Assembly: GCA_037974665.1 (NCBI GenBank)
Contig: CM075770.1
Location: forward strand, 59,469,850 to 59,533,849
Length of the DNA: 64,000 nt
Reading direction: 5' to 3'
Source: Ehretia macrophylla
Lineage: Eukaryota; Streptophyta; Magnoliopsida; Boraginales; Ehretiaceae
In this document: in pieces, positions 1-11,100 of the stretch
How positions within the stretch are numbered: position 1 is the stretch's first letter
Layout: each line of letters starts with the position of its first letter
The notes under the pieces: generated by a model
The model's input: only the letters and a program-made list of their open reading frames with translations
The model's database searches: none
What the model was told of the DNA's origin: nothing
Translations under genes and position numbers: made by a program

Positions 1-356
1 ATATGATCCAGGATGGAAAAATAGAGCAAAAGAAGAAAAGTGGCCTGAAACTGATGAAAATGTTCAATTTTGGGCACCAAAAAGGGGCACAGCGAGCAAG
101 CTGGCTTCCCCCGTCGTAGAGCTCTTGGAGAGCTTTGCAACAGTATGCTGTGCGCCACGTAACTCCTTACGGATCAAAAGTTATGGGCACTGGTGTGACA
201 GAGACCTTTTCACAAGCCCTACGCCCTCGGTTTGGGGGCCCAGCCGCCACGTGAAGCGAAGTTGTTTTGCCCATGGTGCCGTGGGATTCGATAATTGAAA
301 TGTGGAGAATAAAGTATCTTGGCAACCATAACCGGAGCAAAAAAAATTGAAAAGAG

Positions 357-474
357 GGGTGCAACACGAGGACTTCCCAAGGGGTCACCCATCCTAGTAC
401 TTCTCTCGCCCAAGCATGCTTAACTTCGGAGTTTTGATGGGATCCGGTGCATTAGTGCTGGTATGATCACACCC
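357..474 (-). rRNA. 5S rRNA gene, copy 1
   Basis: Structural RNA of the large ribosomal subunit, transcribed by Pol III from internal A box, intermediate element and C box. All three are recognisable. About 5 substitutions from the window consensus, including G>A at gene position 58 in the A box and T>A near the intermediate element. Confidence 0.93.
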
Positions 475-1033
475 GTCATGTTGAGGGCACAATTCCTTTA
501 TGTATTAACTGTTCTCAGTCCCAGCCTAGAGAGATGGCCCATTCAAAAGGCCCAATGGGCTTCACGACAACTCATCTGCTTCAACAACGCAGCATCCTCG
601 CATGACGTGATATCAACGCATTGTAGGGCCCTCTAATGTCCCGCGAGTAAGGTTGTCGCCCTTTTAATAGCTCACGACATACGATCCGGGACCAAAAATA
701 GAGCAAAACAATAAAAGTGGCCTGAAACTGATGAAAACGTTCGATTTAGGGTTCCAAAAATCGGCACAGTGAGCATGTTGGCTGCCCCCGTCGTAGAGCT
801 CTTGGTGAGCTTCGCAACGATATGTTGTGCGCCACATAACTCTTTACGGATCAAAAGTCATGGGCACCGGAGCCACGGAGATCTAGTCACAAGCCCTACG
901 CCCTCAGTTTGCAGGCCCAACCTCCACGTGAAGCGAAGTTGTCTTGCCCAAGGTGCCGTGGGATTCGATAATAAAAATGTGGTGGATAAAGTATCTTGAC
1001 AAGCCTAATCGGGGCAAAAGAAATTAAAAAGTG

Positions 1034-1152
1034 GGGTACAACACGAGGACTTTCCAGGGCGTCACCCATCCTAGTACTACTCTCGCCCAAGCACGCTTAA
1101 CTTATGGAGTTCTGATAGGATCCGTTGCATTAGTGCTGGTACAATCACACCA
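1034..1152 (-). rRNA. 5S rRNA gene, copy 2 (diverged)
   Basis: About 10 differences, including a 1-base insertion before the A box (total 119 bp) and altered first bases. The C box is also changed. Probably not a functional 5S, although the unit is otherwise whole. Confidence 0.88.
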
Positions 1153-1599
1153 GTAATGTTGAGGGAACAATTCCTTTATGTGTTAACGGTTCACAATCCC
1201 AACCTAGAGAGATGGCCCATTCAAAAGGCCCAATGGGCTTAACGACAAACAATCCGCTTCAACAACGTAACATCCTCACAAGACGTGATATCGACGAGTT
1301 GTAGGGCCCTCTAATGTCCTGCGAGTAAGGTTGTCATCCTTTTAACAACTCACGGCGTACGATCGGGAGGGAAAATAGAGTAAAAGAATAAAAGTGGCCC
1401 GAAACAGGTAAAAACGTTCAATTTAGGGCTCCAAATACTGGCATAGCGAGCTAGCTGGATGCCCCCGTCGTAGAGCTCTCGGAGAGCTTTGCAACGGTAT
1501 GCTGTGCGCCGCGTAACACCTTACGGATCAAAAGTCATGGGCGCCGGACTGACGGAGACCTGGTCACAAGCCCTACGCCCTCGGTTTGCAGGCCCAGCC

Positions 1600-1818
1600 T
1601 GTGGTAACACAATCCCACATCGAAAAATTAAGAAGTGGTACAGTTGGATATAAAGGTTCAAGTCCTTGTATCAGCCAACACGCGTTTTCACGTGGAAGAC
1701 CACGTGAGGAACAAAACCGTGAGAGTATTGGTTCCCTTCGGGGCTTGCTCAAAGCGGAAAATATTCTGGTAGTATCGACTTGTGCGCCCCTTGTGGGAAT
1801 GGTGATCGGGTCGTTACA
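1600..1818 (+). repeat. TRIM left LTR
   Basis: Begins TGTGGTAACAC and ends GTCGTTACA. It contains ATCCCACATCG at 1612-1622, identical to the plant snRNA upstream sequence element, and TATAAA at 1649-1654. Confidence 0.92.
1612..1654 (+). promoter_or_regulatory. snRNA-type promoter motif in TRIM LTR (USE + TATA)
   Basis: ATCCCACATCG (USE consensus RTCCCACATCG) is followed after exactly 26 nt by TATAAA. In plant snRNA genes the shorter USE-TATA spacing marks Pol III genes (U6, U3) and the longer spacing Pol II genes; 26 nt fits the shorter class. Motif and spacing are seen directly. Promoter activity is inference. Confidence 0.55.
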
Positions 1819-1821
1819 AAA

Positions 1822-1834
1822 TGGTATCAGAGCC
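1822..1834 (+). other. TRIM primer-binding site (tRNA-iMet)
   Basis: TGGTATCAGAGCC lies three bases after the left LTR and is complementary to the 3' end of plant initiator tRNA-Met, as in many plant LTR elements. Confidence 0.9.
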
Positions 1835-1888
1835 TACCACGTGCGAACCTAGCGTTGTGACGTTAGCCCGCGAGGGCGTGTGCCTCTT

Positions 1889-1901
1889 AAGGGGGGTGGA
1901 G
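1889..1901 (+). other. TRIM polypurine tract
   Basis: AAGGGGGGTGGAG directly precedes the right LTR, the expected place for the plus-strand primer. Confidence 0.8.
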
Positions 1902-2121
1902 TGTGGTAACACAATCCCACATCGAAAAATTAGGAAGTGGTACAGCTGGTTATAAAGGTTCAAGTCCTTGTAACAGCCAGGAGCGATTTTCACGTGGGAG
2001 GCCACGTGAGGAACAAAACTGTGAGAGTATTGGTTCCCTTCGGGGCTTGCTCAAAGCGGACAATATCCTGGTAGTATCGACTCGTGCGCCCCTCTGTAGG
2101 AATGGTGATCGGGTCGTTACA
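1902..2121 (+). repeat. TRIM right LTR
   Basis: Near-identical to the left LTR. It keeps ATCCCACATCG (1914-1924) and TATAAA (1951-1956), again 26 nt apart. Confidence 0.92.
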
Positions 2122-2237
2122 CAGCCTCCACGTGAAGCGAAGTTGTCTTGCCCAAGGTGCCGTGGGATTCCATAATAGAATTGTGGTGGATAAAGTATCT
2201 TGGCAATCCTAACCGAAAGAAAAAAAATTGAAAAAGG

Positions 2238-2355
2238 GGGTACAACACGAGGACTTCCCAGAGGGTCACCCATCCTAGTACTACTCTCGCCCAAGCACGG
2301 TTAACTTCGCAGTTCTTATGGGATCCGGTGCATTAGTGCTTGTATGATTGCACCC
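2238..2355 (-). rRNA. 5S rRNA gene, copy 3
   Basis: 118 bp, about 7 substitutions, including a change in the A-box segment and one near the 5' end. Its terminator side carries the TRIM-bearing spacer. Confidence 0.9.
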
Positions 2356-2914
2356 GTCATGTTGAGGGCACAATTCCTTTATGTGTTAACGGTTCATAGT
2401 CCCAGCCTAGAGAGATGGCCCAATTAAAAGGCCCAATGGGCTTAACGACAACCCATCTACTTCAACAGCGTGGCATCATCGTAAGACGTTATATAGACGC
2501 GTTTTAGGGCCCTCTAATGTCCAGCGAATATGGTTTTCGTCCTTTTAATAGCTCACGATGTACAATCTGGGAAGAAAAACAGAGCAAAAGAAGAAAAGTA
2601 GCCGGAAACTGATGAAAATGTTCGATTTTGGGCTCCAAAAAGGGGCACAGCGAGCAAGCAAATTACCCCCGTCATAGATCTATCGGAGAGCTTTGCAACG
2701 GTATGCTGTGCGCCGCGTAACTTCTTACGGAACAAAAGTTATGGGCATCGGAGCAACGGAGACCTAGTCAGAAGCCCTAGGGCCTCGGTTTGCCGGCCTA
2801 GCCACTACGTGAAGTGAAGTTGTCTTGCCCAAGGTACCGTGGGATTCAATAATTGAAATGTGGTGGATAAAAAATCTTGGCAACCCTAACCGGAGCAAAA
2901 AAAATTGAAAAGCG

Positions 2915-3032
2915 GGGTGCAACACGAGGACTTCCCAGGGGGTAACCCATCCTGGTACTACTTTCGCCTAAGCATGCTTAACTTCGGAGTTCTGATGGGA
3001 TCAGATGCATTAGTGCTGGTATGATAGCACCA
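2915..3032 (-). rRNA. 5S rRNA gene, copy 4 (diverged)
   Basis: 118 bp, about 9 substitutions spread over the C box, A box and 5' end. Confidence 0.88.
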
Positions 3033-3589
3033 ATCATGTTGAAGGCACAATTCCTTTATGTGTAAACGGTTCACAGTCTCAGCCTAGAGAGATGGCCGAT
3101 TCAAAAGGCCCAATGGGCTTAACAACAATCCAACCACTTCAACAACGCAGCATCCTCGCAAGACGTAATATCGATGCGTTTTAGGGCCTTCTAATGTCCT
3201 TTGAATGAGGTTGTCGTCCTTTTAACAGCTCACAACGTACGATCCGGGATGAAAAAACAGAGCTAAAGAAGAAAAGTGGCCCGAAACTGATGAAAACATT
3301 CGATTTTGGGCTCCAAAAATTGGCACAGCGAGCAAGCAGGCTACCCTCGTCGTAGAGCTCTCGGAGAGCTTTGCAACGGTATGCTGTACGCTGCATAACT
3401 CCTTACGAATCAAAAGTTATTGGCACCGGAGCGACAGAGACCTGGTCACAAGCCCTATGCCCTCGGTTTGCCGGCCCAGCCACCACGTGAAGCGAAGTTG
3501 TCTTGCCCAAGGTGCCGTGGTATTCGATAATAGAAATATGGCGGATAAAGTATCTGGCAAACCCAGACGGAGCAAAAAAAATTGAAAAG

Positions 3590-3707
3590 GGGTGCAACAC
3601 GAGGACTTCCCAGGGGGTTACCCATCTTAGTACTACTCTCGCCCAAGCATGCTTAACTTCGGAGTTCTGATGGGATCCGCGGCGTTAGTACTAGTTCGAT
3701 CACACCA
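3590..3707 (-). rRNA. 5S rRNA gene, copy 5 (diverged)
   Basis: 118 bp, about 12 changes, clustered in the 5' third where the normally invariant GCACTAATGCACC segment is altered. Probably a pseudogene. Confidence 0.85.
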
Positions 3708-4267
3708 GTCTTGTTGAGGGCACAATTCCTTTATGTGTTAACAGTTCACAGTCCCAGCCTAGAGAGATGGCCCATTCAAAAGGCCCAATGAGCTTAACGA
3801 CAACCTATCCGCTTCAACAACGCCGCAGCCTCGCAAGACGTGATAATGATGCGTTCTAGTGCCCTCTAATGTCCCACGAATGAGGTTGTCGTGCTTTTAA
3901 CAACTCATGACGTACGATACAGGATGAAAAAACATAGCAAAAGAAGAAAAGTAGCCCGAAACTGATGAATACGTTCCATTTTGGGCTCCAAAGACGAGCA
4001 CAGCGAACAAGCTAACTGCCCCCGTTGTAGAGCTCTCGGAGAGCTTTGCAACTGTATGTTGTGCGCCGCGTAACTCCTTACGGATCAAAAGTTATGGGCA
4101 CCGGAGCGACGGAGACCTGGTCACAAGCCCTACGCCCTCGGTTTGTGGGCCCAACCTCCACGTGAAGCGAAGTTGTCTTGCCCAAGGTGCCGTGGGATTT
4201 GATAATAGAAATGTGGTGGATAAAGTATCTTGGCAACCCTAACCGGAGCAAAAAAAATTGAGAAGGG

Positions 4268-4385
4268 GGGTGCAACACGAGGACTTTCCAGGGGGTCACC
4301 CATCCTAGCACTACTCTTGCCCAAGCGCGCTTAACTTCGGAGTTCTGGTGGGATCCGCGGGATTAGTGCTGGTTTGATCACACCC
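4268..4385 (-). rRNA. 5S rRNA gene, copy 6 (diverged)
   Basis: 118 bp, about 9 substitutions. It shares a CGCGG-containing variant in the 5' third with neighbour copy 5, so the two probably have a recent common source. Confidence 0.88.
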
Positions 4386-4927
4386 ATCTTGTTGAGGGCA
4401 CAATTCCTTTATCTGTTAACGGTTCTCAGTCCCAGCCTAGAGAGATGGCCCATTCAAAAGGCCCAATGGGCTTAACGATAACCCATTCGCTTCAACAATC
4501 CCGCATCCTCGCAAGACGTGATATCGACGCATTTTAGGGTCCTCTAATGTCCCACGAATAAGGTTGTTGTCCTTTTAACTGCTCAAGACTTACAATCTGG
4601 GATGAAAAAACAAAGCAAAAGAAGAAATGTTGCCCGAAACTAATGAAAACGTTAGATTTTGGGCACAAAAAATGGGCACAACGAGCAACCTAACTGCCCC
4701 CGTTGTAGAGCTCTCTGAGAGCTTTGCAAGGGTATGCTGTGCACCGCGTAACTCCTTACGGATCAAAAGTTATGGGCACCGGAGCTACGGTGACCTGGTC
4801 ACAAGCCCTACGCCCTCGGTTTGCGGGTCCAACCTCCACGTGAAGCGAAGTTGTCTTGCCCATGGTGCCGTGGGATTCGATAATAGAAATTTGGTGGATA
4901 AAGTCTCTTGGCCACCCTAACCGGAGC

Positions 4928-4943
4928 AAAAAAAATTGAAAAA
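4928..4943 (-). terminator. Pol III T-run terminator of 5S copy 7 (representative)
   Basis: In gene sense the 3' end is followed by CCCTTTTT, CAA and a longer T run, the usual Pol III stop. The same arrangement follows nearly every copy; copy 27 has lost it. Confidence 0.8.
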
Positions 4944-4945
4944 GG

Positions 4946-5063
4946 GGGTGCAACACGAGGACTTCCCAGGGGGTCACCCATCCTAGTACTACTCTCGCCC
5001 AAGCACGCTTAACTTCGGAGTTCTGATGGGATCCGGTGCATTAGTGCTGGTATGATCACACCC
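4946..5063 (-). rRNA. 5S rRNA gene, copy 7 (best preserved)
   Basis: 118 bp with one difference from the window consensus, C>T at gene position 6. A box, intermediate element, C box, terminator and upstream TATA-like element are intact. The best candidate for a functional copy here. Confidence 0.95.
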
Positions 5064-5093
5064 ATAATCTTTAGGGCACAATTCCTTTATACG
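5064..5093 (-). promoter_or_regulatory. 5S upstream promoter, copy 7 (representative)
   Basis: Reading upstream of +1 (5063), GCCC falls at about -14 to -11 and GTATAAA at about -29 to -23, matching the plant 5S external elements (TATA-like near -28, GC near -12). Most units have CATAAAGG here. The C usual at -1 is changed in this copy's spacer. Confidence 0.75.
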
Positions 5094-5623
5094 TTAACGG
5101 TTCATAGAACCAGCCTAGAGATATGGCCTATTCAAAAGGCCCAATGGGCTTAACGACAACCCATCTGCTTCAACAATGCAGCATGCTCGCAAGACGTGAT
5201 ATCGACGCGTTGTAGGGCCCTCTAATGTTCCTTTAGTAAGGTTGTCGTCCTTTTAACAGCTCACAACGTACGATCCGGGACGGAAAGACCGAGCAAAAGA
5301 AAAAAAGTGGCCCGAAACTGTTGAAAACGTTCAATATTGGGCTCCAAACATGGGCACAACAAGCAAGGTGGCTGCCGCCGTCGTAGAGCTCTCAGAGAGC
5401 TTTGCAACAGTATGCTGTGCACCGGGTAACTCCTTACGGATCAAAAGTTATGGGCACCGGAGCGACGAAGACCTGGTCACGAGCCCTACGCCCTCGGTTT
5501 GCAGGCTCAGCCACCACGTGAAGCGAAGTTGTCTTGCCCAAGGTGCTGTGGGATTCGATAATAGAAATGTGGTGGATAAAGTATCTTGGCAACTCTAACC
5601 GGAGCAAAAAAAACTTAAAAGGG

Positions 5624-5741
5624 GGGTGCAACACGAGGACTTCCTAGGGGGTCACCCATCCTAGTACTACTATCGCCCAAGCACGCTTAACTTCGCAGTT
5701 CTAATGGGATCCGGTGCATTAGTACTGGTATGATCACACCC
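5624..5741 (-). rRNA. 5S rRNA gene, copy 8
   Basis: 118 bp, about 6 substitutions, including one next to the intermediate element and one in the C box. Confidence 0.9.
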
Positions 5742-6302
5742 GTCATACTGAGGGCACAATTCCTTTATGTGTTAACGGTTCACAGTCCCAGCCTAGAGAA
5801 ATGGTCCGTTCAAAAGGCCCAATGTGCTTAACGACAACCCAAATGCTTCAACAACGCAGCATCCTCGCAAGACGTGATATCGACGCGTTGTAGGGCCCTC
5901 TAATGTCCGGCGACTAAGGTTGTCGTCCTTTTAACAGCTCACGACATACGATCCGGGACGAAAAAACATAGCAAAAGAAGAAAAGTGGCAGGAAACTGAT
6001 GAAAACGTTCAATTTTGGGATCCAAAAATGGGTACAGCGAGCAAGCTGGCTGCCCCTGTCGTAGAGCTCTTGGAGGGCTTTTGCAACTGTATGCTGTGCG
6101 GCACGTAACTCATTGCAGATCAAAAGTTATGGGCACTGGAGTGACAGAGACCTGGTCACAAGCCCTACGCCTTTGGTTTGCGAGCCTAGCCTCCAAGTGA
6201 AGCGAAGTTGTCTTGCCCAATGTACCGTGGGATTCGATAATAGAAATGTGGTGAATCAAGTATCTTGGCAACCCTAACCGGAGCAAAAAAAATTGAAAAG
6301 GG

Positions 6303-6420
6303 GGGTGCAACACGAGGACTTGCAAGGGGGTCACCCATCTTTGTACTACTCTCGCCCAAGCACGCTTAACTTCGCAATTCTGATAGGATTCGGTGCATTA
6401 GTCCTGGTATGATCGCATTT
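6303..6420 (-). rRNA. 5S rRNA gene, copy 9 (diverged)
   Basis: 118 bp, about 9 substitutions. The 5' end reads AAATGC instead of GGGTGC, which changes the terminal helix strand of the rRNA. Probably non-functional. Confidence 0.87.
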
Positions 6421-6980
6421 GTCATGTTGAGGGCACAATTCCTTTATGTGTTAACGGTTCACAGTCCCAGCCTAGAGCGATGGCCCATTCAAAAGGCCCA
6501 ATGGGCTTAACGACAACCCATCCACTTCAACAACGCAGCATCCTCGAAAGACGTGATATCGACGCGTTTTAGGGCCCTCTAACGTCCCGCGAATAAGGTT
6601 GTCGTCATTTTAACAGCTCATGACATATGATCCGGGACAGAAAAACAGAGTAAAAGTAGAAAAATGGCCCGAAACTGATGAAAACGTTTGATTTTGGGCT
6701 TCAAAATTGGGCAAAGCGGGCAAGCTAACTACCCCAGTTGTAGAGCTATCGGAGAGCTTTGCAACAATATGATGTGCGCCGCGTAACTCCTTACAGATCA
6801 AAAGTTATGGGCACCGGAGCGACGGAGACCTAGTCACAAGCCCTTCGCCCTCGGTTTGTGGGCCCAGCCTCCACGTGAAACGAAGTTGTCTTGCCCAAGG
6901 TGCCGTAGGATTTGATAATAGAAATGTGGTGGATAAAGTATCTTGGCAACCCTAATCGGAACAAAAACAATTCAAAAGGG

Positions 6981-7098
6981 AGGTGCAACACGAGGACTTC
7001 CCAAGGGGTCACCCATCCTAGTACTACTCTCGCCCAAGCACGCTTAACTTCGGAGTTCTGATAGGATCCGGTGCATTAGTTCTGGTATGATCGCACCC
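6981..7098 (-). rRNA. 5S rRNA gene, copy 10
   Basis: 118 bp, about 4 substitutions. A box and intermediate element match consensus. Confidence 0.92.
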
Positions 7099-7658
7099 GT
7101 CATGTTGAGGGCACAATTCCTTTATGTGTTAACGGTTCACAGTCCCAGCCTAGAGAGATGGCCCATTCAAAAGGCCCAATGGGCTTAACGACAACCCATC
7201 CGTTTCAACAACGCAGTATCCTCGCAAGACGTGATATCGACGTGTTTTAGGGCCCTCTAATTTCTCACAAATAAGGTTGTCGTCCTTTTAACAGCTCACG
7301 ACATACGATCCGGGACGAAAAAACAAATCAAAAGAAGAAAAGTGGCCCAAAACTGATGAAAACATTCGATTTTAAGCTCCAAAAAAGGGCAAATCGAGTA
7401 AGCTAACTGCCCCCATCGTAGAGCTCTCGGAGAGCTTTGCAATGGTATGCTGTGCGCCACATAACTCCATACAGATCAAAAGTTATGGGCACCTGAGCGA
7501 CGAAATCCTGGTGACAAGCCCTACGCCCTCGGTTTGCCGGCCCAGCCTCCACGTGAAGCGAAGTTGTCTTGCCCAAGGTACCGTGGGATTCGATCATAGA
7601 AATGTGGTGGATAAAGTTTCTTGGAAACCCAAAACGGAGGAAAAAAAATTGAAAAGGG

Positions 7659-7776
7659 GGGTGCAACACGAGGACTTCCCAGGGTATCACCCATCCTAAT
7701 ACTACTCTCGCCCAAGCACGCTTAACTTCGCAGTTCTGATAGGATCCGGTGCATTAATGCTGGTATGATCGCACCT
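7659..7776 (-). rRNA. 5S rRNA gene, copy 11
   Basis: 118 bp, about 7 substitutions, two of them in the C box. E1 interrupts its upstream spacer at 8129, more than 350 bp from its start. Confidence 0.9.
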
Positions 7777-8129
7777 GTCATGTTGTGGGCACAAATCCTT
7801 TATGTGTTGACGGTTCACAGACCCAGCCCAGAGAGATGGCCTATTCAAAAGGCCCAATGGGCTTAACGACAACCTATCAGCTTCAACAACGTAGCATCCT
7901 CGAAAGACGTGATATCGACGCGTTTTAGGGCCCTCTAATGTCTCGCAAGTTAGGTTGTGATTTCAATAGATCACGACGTAAGATCCGGGACGGAAAAATA
8001 GAGCAAAAGAAGAAAAATGGCCCGAAACTGATGAAAACGTTCGATTTTGGGCTCCAAACATGGGCAAAGCGAGCAAGCTAACTGCCCCAGTAGCAGAGCT
8101 CTCGGAGAGCTTTGCAATTGTATGCTATG

Positions 8130-11100
8130 TGTCAGACCCCTACCTGGCCTATAAAGGTTAGACTAGGGTGTGATCTAAACATTCAAGTCCATTCACATTA
8201 TTAATCGTTCTAGGAGGTTTAACACATAACGTTTTATTCTAGACACCAAATTTTTCGGAAATCCGGCAGCATAACAGCTGTAACTGGGCTCTTTGTTTTG
8301 ACCTAAATTTTCTAACAGCCTCAAAACTTTCAATTCAAGTTCATTCCCAACTAGAATTTACTATTTTATCATCAATTGAATTGCCTATTGGTTATTTCGA
8401 CGTCCCATTTGATTTATAACCTAGCATGATACTATGTCTCATTTGTTTATTTGTCCTCGTTACAAATATACCTGTTGATCTTAGCTCAATAGCAAGTACC
8501 TATTAAGATTGGATAAGTTCATTTACTTAGTTCTTAACTAAAGCGTCGTAACCTAAGATAGATACTAGCGGTAGTAAAAGCAAAACGATCATAGTAGTGT
8601 CATGTCTAGTATCAGTCTACTTAATATAAGTACAAATCAAAATTAGACTCCAAATTACAATGGGGGTCTTTTACATTAGCAACAACAACAACATAAGATA
8701 AATAGTCTTCAAGCAGCACAAGGTACACAAGTAGTCACGTTCAAGGAAAACAACAATAACAGGCAATCACTCCAGGGGTTCATCATTAGGTACATTATCC
8801 TCGGGTTCCTACACCTGTTCTTCTTCACCTGAGATGATAAAAGAGGGTGAGTCCTTATGAACTCAGCGAGGGGGAGCGAGAAATAAGGTTTGAAACTCAT
8901 TTTCCGGTTAAACTTATGAAAATCCCTTTCTCAAACATAAATACAACAGAAATACAAGTACAGAATTACAAGTACAGAACAGGAATACCAGTCTTTCCTC
9001 CCCGAGGTTCTCTAGGATTCAAGCGGGAGTACTTATACACATAATAAAAAGGATACGGTGAGCTTTAGCTCTCAGATCAAGTCAAGTAATAGGAGTTACG
9101 GCCGACTTTAATTCATCCCCAAAACACGCCAGGTGGGTGTACTCCGGATGTACCCCGAAATCCTACGACCCAACTCTCCGAGGGTGAAATGCCAAGCGAG
9201 AGTGGGAATTGGACCATGGCAGTTACGGTAACACCGGCAAGCCCGACGCAGCCCGACGTGCGTGAAACACTACCATGCCACACTGAAAGGTTGCAACCTC
9301 GAATGCAATACACAATTATAACATTTAACATATCACATTAGGAGGATAACAAAGTAGGTTGCCTCCGAGCAGTTATAAGATCGCATGTTAACAAGTAATC
9401 GAACGAGGCACGATAAGACAAGTAATTTCACATGAGAGGCATATGGAGTTATATGAACATTAATCGGGCAGCCATGTAACACATGTAAAACAAGTCATAT
9501 AACTCAATAAGAAGCTCATATAATCAAGTGATACGAATTATTCAACATGCAACAACAGTTACGTGGGTTCGGTAGCAAGAAAAGCTTATTTGACAACATG
9601 CCATGGTCAAATTCACATTTGAAGTTATAGAACAATTACAGGCAGCCCACTAAGCATATAATTTCCACACCAAACCAAGAGATCAACACTTAGTAAAGCT
9701 ACCTAGTCATTAGGGTTTCTATTTCATGCTTAATCGTGTGATGAAAACCCTAAGTCAACTCAAAGTCATTCTTAAGTCATGCATCATTCCATTCAAACAT
9801 CCTCAAGCACTCAAAACAGTCCACATAACATCCCAACACAACTTTTCTACACAATTAGTATCACAAGAGAGGTTACAATAATTTTCCAAGCATGTAGCTA
9901 AATAAAACCTTTACTGCAATAGGCTGTTTTCTCACAATCAATATTATAATAAAAAAATCTCCAAATTCAGTGAATAAGATGTCAAATTAAAGCATAAGAA
10001 GTTAACTAAACTCAGAAACAAACCTTGCATCAATTGGAGTTCAAAATCATTAGTTATAGCCGAAACAGTGAGGTAGCACAAAACTGTCCAAATTTGCACA
10101 CTTTTCAGAAAATGGCGTTTTTAAGGTCCTTAGAGTCAGTTTTAGCTTTGGTCCATTTCTGACAAAATTGTCCAGAACCGAAAAATCTAGTACCACACAA
10201 AATTTCATTCATTTTGGGTAACTTTTACTAAGTAAAATATGGTTCGTTCCACAAGGTCAGTGCATCTGCCAAAACCTGATTCATTTTTCCAGATTTCCAG
10301 ATTTGGTCACATTTTAATGATTTGCCATTTTGAGGACCTTAGAATCAAACTTAGCTTCGACCTATTTCTGGGAAAAATGTTCAAAACTGTCCAAAAAAGT
10401 CACCCACCAATGTTAAATCATTTTCAACATCATTTGCTTAGCTAAACTTACCTCGAATAGACTGGTCAGATAGCTGTCATCCATTTCGACTTCACCTAGC
10501 ATCATTTTCAAGCCAAGATCTTGCCATGCATGGTTGTTTAAGCTTATGAACGACCATATATCTCAAGTTCAGAAGCAAACACACACATTCATGAGCATGC
10601 ATGTGAAATTTTAAAGAGTTTTCAAAAGGTTTTAACCCTCACCTTAGCAATCAACCACAAAATGCTCAAGACCCTTTGTTGAAGCTCAAATCTTCTCCTT
10701 TCCCTTGCTTAGCCGAGAACCTCACTATTTTTTCTCTATTTTTCCTAGCTTAATGATCAATCTCTTAGAACAAGCATGAGGTTAAACCATGGAGAAAAGA
10801 AATGGTTGTCAAGAAGCTTACCTAGGGCCGAAATGAAGCTTCAATGCACATGCAAGAGTGATTTTCGAACTCTAGCTTGTTTGCTCGACTTTCTTGATGT
10901 TTGCTTGACTTGGCTTAGCTAAGTTATGAAGAAGACAAGCCAAGGAGATAGAGAACTCAGCCAAGAACCGAAATGGAGAGAGGAAATGAGAGGGAAGTGA
11001 GAGAAGTTGAAGGAAAATGAGAGAATGTGACAAAGTGATGGCTTTGCAATTCCTTTGAGGGTGTGGTCGGCCTTGGGCAGCCAAAATCTGATTTTTGTGT

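Larger units (their letters stand above)
1600..2121 (+). mobile_element. TRIM retrotransposon, complete
   Basis: Terminal-repeat retrotransposon in miniature inserted in a 5S spacer. Two LTRs (1600-1818, 219 bp; 1902-2121, 220 bp) start with TG and end with CA and differ at only a few positions. Between them lie 83 bp with a tRNA-iMet primer-binding site, then a purine tract. The target CAGCC is duplicated at 1595-1599 and 2122-2126. There is no coding capacity, so its reverse transcriptase must have come from another element. Confidence 0.93.
1..8129 (-). repeat. 5S rDNA tandem array, block 1 (copies 1-11)
   Basis: Eleven 5S genes repeat every 675-679 bp; the one longer interval (1204 bp) is explained by the 522-bp TRIM plus its 5-bp duplication. 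Each unit has the 118-bp gene, an A/T-rich terminator on its low-coordinate side, and on the other side a start-proximal promoter, a GGCCCA/TGGGCC pair, a GAGCTCTCGGAGAGCT hairpin and a long spacer. The block begins inside a spacer and ends at 8129, where E1 interrupts a spacer after CTATG. No protein-coding gene is visible here. Confidence 0.95.

Noticed and set aside
1635..1665. tRNA-like A box (TGGTACAGTTG) and B box (GGTTCAAGTCC) in the TRIM LTR
   Set aside because: Both match consensus but are only about 8 nt apart, too close for a type 2 Pol III promoter, and no tRNA fold is possible.
1600..2121. Cassandra-type TRIM (5S sequence within the LTR)
   Set aside because: The LTRs hold no 5S-like segment; the element merely lies in a 5S spacer.
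1..8129. Many recurrent 60-115 codon open frames in the 5S units
   Set aside because: They recur with the repeat, cover rRNA genes and spacer on both strands and break at random; they reflect the repeat, not proteins.
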